This document shows, piece by piece, positions 21,136-30,117 of a stretch of 51,961 nt of DNA (positions within the stretch are counted from its first letter, which is position 1; every line of letters begins with the position of its first letter). This DNA comes from Rubrimonas cliftonensis (GTDB lineage Bacteria > Pseudomonadota > Alphaproteobacteria > Rhodobacterales > Rhodobacteraceae). The notes under the pieces were generated by a model. That model made no database searches. It had not been told where the DNA came from and worked only from the letters and a program-made list of their open reading frames with translations. Where the stretch lies: NCBI RefSeq assembly GCF_900107585.1, contig NZ_FNQM01000019.1, forward strand, positions 1 through 51,961, given 5' to 3'. The translations under genes were made by a program, and so were the position numbers.

Positions 21136-21533
21136 CGCGCCTCGCCCTCGCCGCCGCCATCGCCCTCGTCCTGCTCGCCGCCTTCGGCCTCGGCTGGCTC
21201 GGCTGCGCGCTCTGGCGCCGACGCGCCGCCCGCCGCGGCGACGGCGGCCATGTCGAGCGGATCGGCGCGCTCGCCGCGCGTCTGCACGCCACCGAGGTCG
21301 AGGCCGCCGCCGCGCTGCGCCGCGCCGAAGCCGCCGAGGCGGAGGCGGCGGCGGTGCGCGCGGCGCTGCAAGGGGCCGAGGCCGCCGCCCGCGCCGCCGC
21401 CGGCGCGGAGCACGCCGCCGCCCTGCGCGAGGCGAAGGCCGAACTCGCCGCGGCCATGGGCGCCCTCGGCGACGCCCGCCGTGAAGTGGCCGCGTTGCGC
21501 CGGGCGTCGACCGCGCCTTCCGACACCGCCTGA
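21132..21533 (+). CDS. Small membrane-anchored alanine-rich coiled-coil protein
   Basis: A 133-residue protein whose ATG overlaps the OmpA-like stop (ATGA). It has one N-terminal membrane segment (MTRLALAAAIALVLLAAFG...), a basic patch WRRRAARR just after it, and an alanine/glutamate/arginine-rich helix (about 45-125) typical of a coiled coil. The tight coupling suggests it works with the OmpA-like protein at the envelope. No family is recognised, and composition alone carries little functional information. Confidence 0.65.
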   Translation: MTRLALAAAIALVLLAAFGLGWLGCALWRRRAARRGDGGHVERIGALAARLHATEVEAAAALRRAEAAEAEAAAVRAALQGAEAAARAAAGAEHAAALREAKAELAAAMGALGDARREVAALRRASTAPSDTA

Positions 21534-21555
21534 CGGCGCGGACGGGCGGCCCGGC

Positions 21556-22029
21556 TCAGCAGCCCCCGCCGGGGCCCGCCTCGCGCCGCCAGCGCTGCGT
21601 CGCGCCGAACAGCGGCGCGCCGACATAGCCGCGCAGCCGCAGCGCGTCAGGCGCGTCGAGCCGCATCGTCGCGCTGTAGGTCTCGCCGTCCTCGGCGGAA
21701 TAGATCGTCCCGCCTTCCCAGGCGTCGCCCGAACCGTTCCCGTCGCGCGTGAAGCCGCCGAGCAGCGCCATGCCGCAGATCGGCCTGTCGCGCAGCGCGG
21801 CGTCCGGGTTGCGGCGGTCGCGCAGGGGCGCGCCGTTCGCGCCGAGCGGATCGCGCAGGCCGACGATGCGCCCGCACGCCGCCTCGCCGCAGGGCGCGAT
21901 CTCCACGACCGCCGCGCCGCTCTCGACCCGCCAGAAGCCGAAAGCCCCGTCGTCGGCCAGCGCCGCGCCGGCCGCGGCCCCCGCGCCGAGCGCGAGCGCC
22001 GCCATGGTTCTCATCCGCATTCCAGCCAT
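21556..22029 (-). CDS. DUF2147 exported protein
   Basis: A 157-residue protein with a signal peptide ending near ALADDG. The body shows [34 protein letters not shown], and a glycine-rich [22 protein letters not shown], followed by [20 protein letters not shown], which matches DUF2147, a lipocalin-like periplasmic family of unknown role. Two ATGs are possible (22027-22029 and 22018-22020); I use the upstream one, which has GGAGCGGGG close by. It converges on the small coiled-coil gene and is divergent from pheS. Confidence 0.82.
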   Translation of the reverse strand: MAGMRMRTMAALALGAGAAAGAALADDGAFGFWRVESGAAVVEIAPCGEAACGRIVGLRDPLGANGAPLRDRRNPDAALRDRPICGMALLGGFTRDGNGSGDAWEGGTIYSAEDGETYSATMRLDAPDALRLRGYVGAPLFGATQRWRREAGPGGGC

Positions 22030-22108
22030 CCCCGCTCCGCGCCCCGCGATGTTGCAAACCGCCGCGGCCATGCTATCCCGCCGGGCGGGAACAGTCTTGG
22101 AGGACGCG

Positions 22109-23212
22109 ATGGACGGGACCGACGCCCTGGACGGGCTTGAGGGCCTGCGCGCCGGCTTTCTCGGCCGCATCGCCGAGGCAGGGGACGAGGCGCAGCTCGA
22201 GGCCGCGCGCCTCGCCGCGCTCGGCAAGAAGGGCGAGGTCGCGCTGCGGATGCGCGAGCTGGGCAAGATGACGCCGGAGCAGCGCGCCGAGGCGGGCCCC
22301 GCGCTTAACGCGCTGAAGGACGAGTTGCTCGCCGCGCTCACCGCGCGCAAGGCGTCGCTGGCCGACGCCGCGCTCGCCGAACGCCTGCGCACCGAGTGGC
22401 TGGACGTCACGCTCAGCCCGCGCACGCTCGGCCCCGGCGTCGGGCAGGGGAGCGTCCACCCGGTGAGCCAGGTCACCGACGAAGTCATTGCGATCTTCGG
22501 CGACATGGGCTTCGGCGTGCAGGAAGGCCCGCAGATCGAGGACGACTGGCACAATTTCGACGCCCTCAACATCCCGCCCGAGCACCCCAGCCGCACCGAG
22601 ATGGACACCTTCTACATGGCGCGGCTCGACGGCGACGACCGCCGCCCCAACGTGCTGCGCACCCATACCTCGCCGGTGCAGATCCGCGGCATGCTGGAGC
22701 ACGGCGCGCCCTGCCGCTTCATCTGCCCGGGTCGCGTCTATCGCTGCGACTATGACCAGACGCACACGCCGATGTTCCACCAGGTCGAGGGCCTCGCCAT
22801 CGACCGCGACATCACCATGGCGAACCTAAAATGGGTGCTGGAGGAGTTCTGCCGCCGCTTCTTCGAGGTCGAGGGCGTCGAACTGCGCTTCCGCGCGAGC
22901 CACTTCCCGTTCACCGAGCCCTCCGCCGAAGTCGACATCCGCTGCTCCTGGGCCGGCGGCGTGCTCAGGATCGGCGAGGGCGACGACTGGCTGGAGATCC
23001 TCGGCTCGGGCATGATCCACCCGCATGTCCTGCGCTCCGGCGGGATCGATCCGGAAGTCTGGCAGGGCTTCGCCTTCGGCATGGGCATCGACCGCATCGC
23101 GATGCTGAAATACGGCATGCCCGACCTGCGCGCTTTCTTCGAGGGCGACCTGCGCTGGCTGCGCCACTACGGCTTCTCGGCGCTCGACATGCCGGGCGCC
23201 GCCGACCGCTGA
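22109..23212 (+). CDS. pheS: Phenylalanyl-tRNA synthetase alpha subunit
   Basis: A 367-residue class II aminoacyl-tRNA synthetase subunit that charges tRNA-Phe with PheT. The N-terminal helical coiled-coil (1-90) leads to motif 1 ([17 protein letters not shown]), [18 protein letters not shown], motif 2 (RTHTSPVQ and [19 protein letters not shown]), the phenylalanine-pocket [11 protein letters not shown], and motif 3 ([17 protein letters not shown]). TTGGAGGA precedes the ATG. Unusually, pheT and rplT do not follow; the next gene is convergent. Confidence 0.96.
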   Translation: MDGTDALDGLEGLRAGFLGRIAEAGDEAQLEAARLAALGKKGEVALRMRELGKMTPEQRAEAGPALNALKDELLAALTARKASLADAALAERLRTEWLDVTLSPRTLGPGVGQGSVHPVSQVTDEVIAIFGDMGFGVQEGPQIEDDWHNFDALNIPPEHPSRTEMDTFYMARLDGDDRRPNVLRTHTSPVQIRGMLEHGAPCRFICPGRVYRCDYDQTHTPMFHQVEGLAIDRDITMANLKWVLEEFCRRFFEVEGVELRFRASHFPFTEPSAEVDIRCSWAGGVLRIGEGDDWLEILGSGMIHPHVLRSGGIDPEVWQGFAFGMGIDRIAMLKYGMPDLRAFFEGDLRWLRHYGFSALDMPGAADR

Positions 23213-23230
23213 GCGCGTCCGGGCGAGGCG

Positions 23231-23247
23231 GCCCGCCGCGCGCGGGC
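23231..23247. terminator. Short hairpin between pheS and the ethylene-receptor-like kinase gene
   Basis: GCCCGC (23231-23236) and GCGGGC (23242-23247) form a 6-bp stem with a 5-base loop in the 49-bp convergent spacer. In such GC-rich DNA this could be chance. Confidence 0.25.
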
Positions 23248-23261
23248 GCGGGCGCAAAGGC

Positions 23262-24455
23262 TCAGGCGGCGGCGAGGCGCCGGCGTCGCGGCAGCCTCAC
23301 GGTGAAGGTCGTGCCCACGCCGACCTCGCTGCCGACCTCCACCCGGCCGTCATGCATGTCGACGAAGTGCCGCAGCAGGTGCAGGCCGATGCCGCTGCCG
23401 GGCCTGCCTTCCGATGTCGAGGCGCGGAAAAACCGCGTGAACAGCAGCTCGACCTCGTCCGGCGGGATGCCGACGCCCTCATCGGAGACGCTCACCACCG
23501 CCTCGTCCCCTTCGAGCATCGCGCGCACCGTGACGGTCGAGCCCGCATCCGAATACTTGACGGCGTTCGACAGCAGGTTCGAGACGATCTGGCGGATCAG
23601 CACCGGGTCGCCGGTCATGGCGATCGACGGCTGCAGATGCGTCAGCACGGTCCGCTCGCGGGCGAGGTCCGCCGACGCGCGGCATTGCTCGCGCACGATG
23701 TCGGCGAGGTCGGTCGGCTGCGGGTTGAACTCGATCTTTCCCGCCTCCATGCGCTCCGACTGGAGCACGCTCTCCATCAGCTGGACGATGCGGCGGACGG
23801 CGGCGCGGATCTCGTCTGCCTTCTCGGCTTCCGCCTCCCGCGCCTCGCGTCCCGCCGCGCGGCTGATCTGACGCGCCCGCCCGTCGATGATCGCGAGCGG
23901 CGTGCGGAACTCGTGGCTGACCATCGCGACGAACTCGCGCTGGAGGCGGTTGAGCCGGCGTTCGGCGTCGAGCCGCTCCGTCAGCTCCGCGTTGAGCCGC
24001 AGGATCTGCGCGTCGCGTTCCGTGGCCAGGGCGATCTCGCGTTCGAGAGCGGCGGTCTTGCACTCGAAGGACGCGATGGAGGGCGTCCGGAGCACCTGCG
24101 GCGCCAGCGGCCAGAGCGCCGCCGCGGTCGCGACCGAGACGACCGCGGTGCCCGCCTTCACCATTCCCTCCACGCCGTAGTCGGGAACCCACATCGTCCA
24201 GACGCCCATGAGATGCGTGGCGCTGCAGGCGAGAATGAAGGCGCTGAAAAGCAGGGCGATGCGCCGGGGAATCAGATCGGGACGGCGCAGGGTGAGCGCG
24301 ATGAGGACGAGGGGGATCGACATGTAGCTGAGCGCGATGGCCGCGTCGGAGACGACATGCGCCCAGAACAGCTTGGGATCCCAGAGAAGGCAGTATCCGT
24401 GCGGCTGAAATCCTTCGCGCGCGAAGAACTCGTACACCCAAGTCAAGGCGAGCAC
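23262..24455 (-). CDS. Sensor histidine kinase with ethylene-receptor-like (ETR1-type) membrane domain
   Basis: A 397-residue kinase. Residues 25-125 form three membrane helices closely patterned on plant ETR1: SDAAIALSYMSIPL (D37, Y44, I47, P48) and FSAFILACSATHLMGVWTM, where C77 and H81 stand at the places of the Cu(I) ligands Cys65 and His69 of ETR1. A coiled coil (130-170) leads to the kinase: H181 in MVSHEFRTPL, N box RQIVSNLLSNAVKYSD, G1 SDEGVGIPPD, G2 GSGIGL. No receiver domain is fused. The GTG start has no clear ribosome binding site; TTG or GTG codons a few residues later are alternatives. It follows the hybrid kinase by 110 bases. Ligand (ethylene or other) is inferred only. Confidence 0.85.
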   Translation of the reverse strand: MLALTWVYEFFAREGFQPHGYCLLWDPKLFWAHVVSDAAIALSYMSIPLVLIALTLRRPDLIPRRIALLFSAFILACSATHLMGVWTMWVPDYGVEGMVKAGTAVVSVATAAALWPLAPQVLRTPSIASFECKTAALEREIALATERDAQILRLNAELTERLDAERRLNRLQREFVAMVSHEFRTPLAIIDGRARQISRAAGREAREAEAEKADEIRAAVRRIVQLMESVLQSERMEAGKIEFNPQPTDLADIVREQCRASADLARERTVLTHLQPSIAMTGDPVLIRQIVSNLLSNAVKYSDAGSTVTVRAMLEGDEAVVSVSDEGVGIPPDEVELLFTRFFRASTSEGRPGSGIGLHLLRHFVDMHDGRVEVGSEVGVGTTFTVRLPRRRRLAAA

Positions 24456-24565
24456 CTGTTGCTACGAGGTCGGACAAGGCGACCTGCGGCCCACAAAACA
24501 CCGCAGAGCAAACAAAGCGTTACGTCGCGCCGGTCGACGGGCGCCGACGCGGCCGGCGCGGCGGC

Positions 24566-27088
24566 TCAACCGGCGGCGGCCTGCGTCCGCGCGCATGCCG
24601 CATCGTCCGCCGCATCGTCCACCGGCCCGCTCGCCGGCCCGCTCGCCGGTCCGTCGTCCGGGCGGTCGAGCCATTGGTCCACCGCGTGCTTGAGCAGGTC
24701 GCCGAGAATGGGTTTGGCGAGATGGTCGTCCATGCCGCTGTCGAGGCACCGTGTCCTGTCGCCCTCGAAGGCGTGCGCGGTGAGGCCGACGATCGGCGTG
24801 CGGGGCGCGCCGGTTTCGGCCTCGAGCGCGCGGACGCGCCGCGTCGCCTCCAGCCCGTCCATCACCGGCATCGAGATGTCCATCAGCACAAGGCGCGGGC
24901 GCTGCGAGACGAAGGCCTCGATCGCTTCGGCGCCGTTGGCGGCCGAGGCGTGGCTGAGGCCCATGCGCCCCAGCATCTCTTCCGCCACGAGGCGGTTCAC
25001 GTCGTTGTCGTCCACCACCAGCACGTCCGGCCGCCCGGTCCCGGCGTTGCGGCCGCCGGTCCCGGCCCGCGCGGCGGCGGGCGGCTCTGCTGGGTCGGCC
25101 CCCGCATACCCGCCGCCGTCGACATCGATGCGCGGGGCGGGCGCGTCGTCCGCGAGCACGTCCATGATCGCGTCGAGCAGGGCTGAGGCGAGCGTCGGCT
25201 TCACGAGCGCCGCGTCCGCGAGGCAGCCGGACCCGGTCGCGTCGTTCTCCAGCGAACTGAGCAGTATGACGCGGGTCGCCGCGATCGCGTGCGCGCCCCG
25301 GATCTCGCGCAGGACGTCCTCGCCCGACATGCCCGGCATGTGGCGATCGAGGATGACCAGGTCGAAGGGCGCGCCCTGCGCCGCCGCGCGCCGCAGCTTG
25401 ACCAGTCCCTCGCGCCCGGAGGCCGCCGCCGCCTCGTCGAAGCGCCAGGCCCCGAGCTGCTCCTGCAGGATCAGCCGGTTGGTCTCGTTGTCGTCGATCA
25501 CGAGGACGCGGGTCCCGACGATCTCCGCCGGCGGCGCGCGGCGCGCCTCCGGGCCGGCATGGACGGGCAGCTCGACCGACAGCCAGAACGTCGAGCCTTC
25601 GCCCGGCGTCGACTGCGCCCCGACGGCGCCGCCCATCAACTCGGCGAGGCCCTTGCAGATCGCAAGGCCGAGGCCGGTGCCCTCCTGCTTGCGCGTTCGG
25701 CCGCCGTCGGCCTGCGTGAACTTGTCGAAGAGGCGGTCGATTTCCTCGCTGCGGACGCCGATGCCGCTGTCGCGCACCTCCACCCGCAGAACGGCCGCGG
25801 CGCCGTCCTTGGACGGCGTCGCCGTCACGTCGAGCTCGATCTGCCCGGCGTCGGTGAACTTCACCGCGTTGCTGAGGAAATTGACGATGATCTGCCGCAG
25901 CCGCGCGAAGTCGCCCACCAGCCGATCCGGGGCGTCAGGCGCGATGCGCACCACGAAGTCGAGGTTCTTCGCGGCCGCGGCCCTGGCCACGAGCCCGGCC
26001 GGCTCGCTCACCAGCCGCGAGAGCTTGAAGGGCTGCGGCGACAGCCTGAGCTGCCCGGCGTCGATCTTGGAGAAGTCGAGAATCTCGTTGATCAGCCCCA
26101 GCAGCGCGTGGGCCGAGGAATTGATGATGTCGATGAAGGTGCGCTGGCGCGCGTCGAGCCGGGTGCCGGCCATCAGCTCCGCCATGCCGATGACGCCGTT
26201 CATCGGCGTGCGGATCTCGTGGCTCATGGTGGCGAGGAAGTCGCTCTTCGCGGCCTCGGCGGCGCGTGCGCGCCGGTTCTCCGCGCGGAGCGCCGCGTTG
26301 TCGGCTGCGAGGCGGCGGGCCAGGGGCGCATACACGGTCACGTAGGAGAAGAACGCGCCGAGCAGGGACGACAGCAGCACGACCCCCGACAGGATGACCG
26401 GGATCGATTCCGCCTCATAGGCCTCCGATTGCAGAAGCGTCGAGACGGCGGCGATGGCCCCGACGGTGTCTGCGTTGAGGGCCTGCGAGAACGTCGTGAT
26501 GGCGAGCAGCTCGTCCATCGACAGGGGACCGCGGCCTGCGACGACCGGGGCGGCCGTCGCGATGAGTTCGGCCACCACCACTTCCAGCGGCTTCGCGCCG
26601 TCAAGGGGCTGCGCGCCTTCGCGCTCCTCCCAGATTTCCATCAGGGCGCGCGGCATCCTGCCGCCTTTGAGACCCAGCGCGTCCGCGGCCGCCTCGGGGT
26701 CGACGCCGAAGGCCGCCGCGACGCCGTCGACAGACGCGGCCGAAATCGCGTCGTGGCCGGTCCGGCCGCCGTCCTCGTCGCTCGCCCGGATCGCGCCGTA
26801 GAGCAGGAGCACATCGACGAAGGCTGCGCGCGCCTCCCGACGGTCCGGGCCGCTGCTGAACGCCGTCCGCAGCATTTCGGCCTCCAGCGTCCTCAGCGCG
26901 CGCCCGAGCTGGCCGAAGCTGACCACATAGCGGATCTGGACCGAGTGGCGGTCAAAGTAGATGACGGAGGCGGTCGTCGCGATGCAGACGGGAATCAGCG
27001 TCATCGCGAGCGCGGCGACGAAGCGCCGCCCGAGAACCCGTCGGAAAGGCCGCTCAGCCGTCTCGCTCTGATCCTGCCGCAGCGTCAT
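24566..27088 (-). CDS. Hybrid sensor histidine kinase with two receiver domains
   Basis: An 840-residue inner-membrane hybrid kinase. Two membrane helices (about 22-45 and 228-252) bracket a ~180-residue helical periplasmic sensor. The kinase core has H290 in [16 protein letters not shown] box [18 protein letters not shown]1 VRDSGIGV, and G2 GTGLGLAI. Two receivers follow: [11 protein letters not shown] with phosphoacceptor D581 (VILDRHMPG), and [10 protein letters not shown] with D737 ([11 protein letters not shown]) and the T/K residues (GLTAHAF, LAKPI). The first receiver has lost the usual T/S-A context (ILLSSLE) but keeps VKP. No Hpt domain is present, so a separate phosphotransfer protein is expected. 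It sits upstream of the ethylene-receptor-like kinase on the same strand. Confidence 0.9.
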   Translation of the reverse strand: MTLRQDQSETAERPFRRVLGRRFVAALAMTLIPVCIATTASVIYFDRHSVQIRYVVSFGQLGRALRTLEAEMLRTAFSSGPDRREARAAFVDVLLLYGAIRASDEDGGRTGHDAISAASVDGVAAAFGVDPEAAADALGLKGGRMPRALMEIWEEREGAQPLDGAKPLEVVVAELIATAAPVVAGRGPLSMDELLAITTFSQALNADTVGAIAAVSTLLQSEAYEAESIPVILSGVVLLSSLLGAFFSYVTVYAPLARRLAADNAALRAENRRARAAEAAKSDFLATMSHEIRTPMNGVIGMAELMAGTRLDARQRTFIDIINSSAHALLGLINEILDFSKIDAGQLRLSPQPFKLSRLVSEPAGLVARAAAAKNLDFVVRIAPDAPDRLVGDFARLRQIIVNFLSNAVKFTDAGQIELDVTATPSKDGAAAVLRVEVRDSGIGVRSEEIDRLFDKFTQADGGRTRKQEGTGLGLAICKGLAELMGGAVGAQSTPGEGSTFWLSVELPVHAGPEARRAPPAEIVGTRVLVIDDNETNRLILQEQLGAWRFDEAAAASGREGLVKLRRAAAQGAPFDLVILDRHMPGMSGEDVLREIRGAHAIAATRVILLSSLENDATGSGCLADAALVKPTLASALLDAIMDVLADDAPAPRIDVDGGGYAGADPAEPPAAARAGTGGRNAGTGRPDVLVVDDNDVNRLVAEEMLGRMGLSHASAANGAEAIEAFVSQRPRLVLMDISMPVMDGLEATRRVRALEAETGAPRTPIVGLTAHAFEGDRTRCLDSGMDDHLAKPILGDLLKHAVDQWLDRPDDGPASGPASGPVDDAADDAACARTQAAAG

Positions 27089-27448
27089 CGGCTTCCGATT
27101 CCCGTCGCAGGCCCGCCCTCGCGCCCGGTCGCGCGAGACGGCCGAACGACTTGCGCTGCGATCCTAACCGGATGGTCCTTAACGGCTTCTGTGCGGGCGG
27201 CGCCCTGCCGCCGCCGTGCGGCCTGCGCGTCGCGTCCATTGTCCGGGAGAGAAGGCATGATGGGCCAGCCGGGGCGGCTGATCGCCAGGGCCGGCGCCGG
27301 GGGACTGCCTGCGCAACTCACTCACTGACCCGACGCGCTACGGTTGTCACTACTGGCGGCCATCCCCCGGCCCCTGTCGTTGTCGCACGGGGCCGGGGGT
27401 GCGACTGTGCCGCCCGTCACACCCGCGCGCGACGGGCGATGCTCGGCG
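27089..27448. other. Spacer between TRAP operon and hybrid kinase gene
   Basis: Upstream region of the hybrid kinase and downstream region of dctM. It contains a strong hairpin at 27364-27399. A 23-codon frame at 27257 (plus strand) has a plausible GGGAGA site but no recognisable product, and I do not annotate it. Confidence 0.5.
27364..27399 (-). terminator. Terminator-like hairpin after the TRAP operon
   Basis: CCCCCGGCCCC (27364-27374) and GGGGCCGGGGG (27389-27399) form a perfect 11-bp GC stem with a 14-base loop, 50 bases past the dctM stop. There is no T tract on the minus strand. Confidence 0.55.
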
Positions 27449-28804
27449 TCAGCCGTAGACGAGGTTCGGCAGCCAGGTGATCAGCTGCGGAAACACCATG
27501 CACATCACGAGACCGAACACCTGGATCGCCAGGAACGGCAGCGCCGAGGCGAAGATGCGCATCATCGGGATCTCGGGCGGCGCGACCCCGCGAAGGTAGA
27601 AGAGCGCATAGCCGAAGGGCGGCGACAGGAAGCTCATCTGCATGTTGACGAGGTAGAGCACGCCGAACCACAGCACGAGGTCGTTGGGGTCGTCGAAACC
27701 GAACGCCTCGGGTCCGAAGGCGCGGATGATCGGCACGAAGATCGGCACCGCCAGCAGCAGGATGCCGACCCAGTCGAGGAACATGCCCAGCAGGATCAGG
27801 ATCACCTGCATCAGGATCAGCACGCCCCACGGCCCGAGCCCCGTGGCCGCCACCGCCTCCTGCACGAACTGCTGGCCGCCCTCCAGCACGTAGAGGCCGA
27901 CGAATATGGTGGCGCCGAACATGATCCAGATGACCATGGCGGAGGCCTTGAGCGTGGTCAGGCACGCCTCGCGGATCGTCGGCCAGTCCAGCCGGCGATG
28001 GATCGCCGCCACGATGAAGGCGCCGAAGGTGCCGATGCCGGCCGCCTCGACCGGCGTTGCGACGCCGGTGAAGATCACGCCGAGCACCACCACGATCAGC
28101 ACCAGCGGCGCCGCCATGTTGCCGATGAGCTGCAGCTTCTCCGTGCTGGAGACGCGCTCCTCTTCGGGGATCGGCGGGCCGTAGCCGTCGAAGGCGTAGC
28201 TCATCACGGTGACGTAGACGATGTAGAGCCCCGACAGCATCAGGCCGGGGATGACCGCGCCGATGAACAGTTCACCCACCGACTGCTCGGCGACGACGGC
28301 GTAGATGATCGCGAGGATCGAGGGCGGGATCAGGATGCCCAGCGTGCCGCCGGCCATGATCGCGCCCATGGCGATCTCGGGGTTGTAGTCGCGCTTCAGC
28401 ATCGCCGGCAGGGCGATGATGCCCATGGTGACGACCGCGGCGCCGATCACGCCGACCATCGCGGCGAGGATGGTGGAGGCGATGATCGTCGCCGCCGCCA
28501 GCCCGCCCTTCACGCCGCCCAGCAGCTTGTAGATGACATCGAACATCTCGTTGATGATGCCCGCCCGCTCCAGCATCGCCGCCATGAAGATGAACAGTGG
28601 AATCGCGGAAAGCTGGTAGTTCGTCATCAGCGGGAAGATGCGGCTCGGCACGATGTTGAGCGTCTGCGCGTCGCCGAGCAGGAACAGGAACACGCAGGCG
28701 AGCCCGCCGGTGACGAAGGCGAGCGGCAGGCCCGCCATCAGCACGATGATCAGGCTGCCGAACATCAGCAGCGTCAGCCAGTCGATCGGGATGTCGAGAC
28801 CCAT
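27449..28804 (-). CDS. dctM: TRAP transporter large permease (DctM)
   Basis: A 451-residue integral membrane protein with 12 or more hydrophobic segments. Typical DctM features are the N-terminal LAFVTGGLACVFLFL, IPLFIFMAAMLERAGI, AATIIASTILAAMVGVIGAA, GGTLGILIPPSI, AVVAEQSVGELF and the C-terminal VNMQMSFLSPPFGYALFYLRG. With DctQ and DctP it forms a sodium-coupled importer for carboxylates or similar acids. It starts three bases after the dctQ stop and ends the operon. Confidence 0.95.
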   Translation of the reverse strand: MGLDIPIDWLTLLMFGSLIIVLMAGLPLAFVTGGLACVFLFLLGDAQTLNIVPSRIFPLMTNYQLSAIPLFIFMAAMLERAGIINEMFDVIYKLLGGVKGGLAAATIIASTILAAMVGVIGAAVVTMGIIALPAMLKRDYNPEIAMGAIMAGGTLGILIPPSILAIIYAVVAEQSVGELFIGAVIPGLMLSGLYIVYVTVMSYAFDGYGPPIPEEERVSSTEKLQLIGNMAAPLVLIVVVLGVIFTGVATPVEAAGIGTFGAFIVAAIHRRLDWPTIREACLTTLKASAMVIWIMFGATIFVGLYVLEGGQQFVQEAVAATGLGPWGVLILMQVILILLGMFLDWVGILLLAVPIFVPIIRAFGPEAFGFDDPNDLVLWFGVLYLVNMQMSFLSPPFGYALFYLRGVAPPEIPMMRIFASALPFLAIQVFGLVMCMVFPQLITWLPNLVYG

Positions 28805-28807
28805 GGC

Positions 28808-30007
28808 TCAGGCCCTCCCGCGGCTGGCGTCGCCCACGGCGGCGATGTCGCCGGCGAGCTTGGAGACGCCCTGGAGCAGCAGCAGAAGGCCGCCCAGCGC
28901 GATGGCCCACTTGAACGGCCAGTAGGCGATCTGCCACTCCGAGAAGCCGAGTTCGTTGATCTGCGTCGCGTCCATCGCGAAGATCCAGCCGGTCACCAGG
29001 ATCGTTCCAGCGAAGATGAAGAAAAATACGCTGGTGAACAGGTCCACGAGGGCTTTACGCATCGGCGACCAGTTGGCGTAGAAGATGTCCACCTTCACAT
29101 GAGTGTCGGTCAGCATAGCGTAGGCGCCGGCGATGAGGTACTGCATGCCCAACATGAGATACATGCCCTCATGGGCCCAGTTGGTCGGCGAGTTGAAGAC
29201 ATAACGAGCGATAACCTCGTAGTAGTAGACGATCACGGCGATGACCGCCCAGTAGCTGACGAACTCGCCGGTAAAGAAGCTCACGCGGTCGATGGCTCCG
29301 CGCCATCCCTCGCCGATATGGGCGGCGTCGTCCTTCGCCTCGGCGGTCTCGGTGTGCGGCTCCGCGGGGCCGTCGTCGGCGCGCGCCTGCGCCGCCCGAA
29401 CGAGCCAGGGCAGCGCGACCGCGTCGAACGCCATCAGCGCGAGGCTCACGCAGAGCGTGCCGAAGGCGATGTTGGTCCAGAAGGCGCGGGTCTCCGACGC
29501 CGCCTCCAGCGCGGGGCGGGCGTCGGCAAGCGACGCCTCGGCCTCCGCCAGCCGTTCGCGGGCCGTCGCCACGGTCTCGCGTTCGCGTGAGAGCGCGCGC
29601 TCGGCGCGGGTCTGCGCGAAGCTGCCCGCCTCCGCGGCGGCGAGCGCGGCCTCCAGCTCGGCGAGGCGCACGTCGGCGCCGTCGACGCGGGGCTGCTGGC
29701 GCTCGATGCTCTGCTCGGCGACGCGCAGGACGTTGGCGGCGTCTGACTGGATGTTGCGCGCCTCGCGCCCCTCGGCGTTCGCCCACAGCATGCCGACGAC
29801 CAGCGGCACGAAGAGCAGACCCCACAGGTTGCGCAGATAGAAGCGGTGCAGGCCGAACAGGCCGCCCGTGACGAGGATGAAATAGCCGATGGGCAGCGAG
29901 TACTCGGTGATCCGCCCGCGGCGCGCCATCACCATGGCGACCAGCGGGAACAGGATCAGCGTCGCCCAGTAGACCCAGTGCGGCATGTCGAAGCTGATGC
30001 TTGGCAT
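28808..30007 (-). CDS. dctQ: TRAP transporter small permease (DctQ) with N-terminal TM2 and coiled-coil domains
   Basis: At 399 residues this is about twice the usual DctQ length. Residues 1-75 form membrane helices around GGLFGLHRFYLRNLWGLL, a close match to the TM2 domain pattern (G-x-F/L-G-x-HRFYL). A charged helical stretch (about 88-170) looks like a coiled coil, followed by another membrane helix (about 177-200). The DctQ domain proper (about 235-390) shows IARYVFNSPTNWAHEGMYLML and DTHVKVDIFYANWSP. The start has GGAAGG upstream. It lies between dctP and dctM, so its basic transporter role is clear; what the extra domain does is unknown. Confidence 0.88.
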   Translation of the reverse strand: MPSISFDMPHWVYWATLILFPLVAMVMARRGRITEYSLPIGYFILVTGGLFGLHRFYLRNLWGLLFVPLVVGMLWANAEGREARNIQSDAANVLRVAEQSIERQQPRVDGADVRLAELEAALAAAEAGSFAQTRAERALSRERETVATARERLAEAEASLADARPALEAASETRAFWTNIAFGTLCVSLALMAFDAVALPWLVRAAQARADDGPAEPHTETAEAKDDAAHIGEGWRGAIDRVSFFTGEFVSYWAVIAVIVYYYEVIARYVFNSPTNWAHEGMYLMLGMQYLIAGAYAMLTDTHVKVDIFYANWSPMRKALVDLFTSVFFFIFAGTILVTGWIFAMDATQINELGFSEWQIAYWPFKWAIALGGLLLLLQGVSKLAGDIAAVGDASRGRA

Positions 30008-30068
30008 AAGCGCCTTCCAGCAGGGGAAAGACCAAGGCCGCGGCGCCGCCGCCGGCCGGGACGAAAGA

Positions 30069-30092
30069 CGGCCCCGGTGGGAACCGGGGCCG
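30069..30092 (-). terminator. Intercistronic hairpin between dctP and dctQ
   Basis: CGGCCCCGG (30069-30077) and CCGGGGCCG (30084-30092) form a perfect 9-bp stem with a 6-base loop; on the minus strand TCTTTCG follows. Lying 26 bases after dctP inside the operon, it could stabilise dctP mRNA or partly stop transcription, giving more binding protein than permease. Confidence 0.6.
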
Positions 30093-30117
30093 CTCCGTCA
30101 GGCGATGTTCGCGCGGC

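Noticed and set aside
23352-26345. 997-codon plus-strand frame opposite the two sensor kinases
   Set aside because: Low-complexity Arg/Ala/Ser product, antisense to clearly recognisable kinase domains; typical stop-free antisense frame of 70% GC DNA.
27257-27328. 23-residue ORF with a GGGAGA site in the TRAP/kinase spacer
   Set aside because: No recognisable product or context; the ribosome binding site alone is common by chance in this composition.
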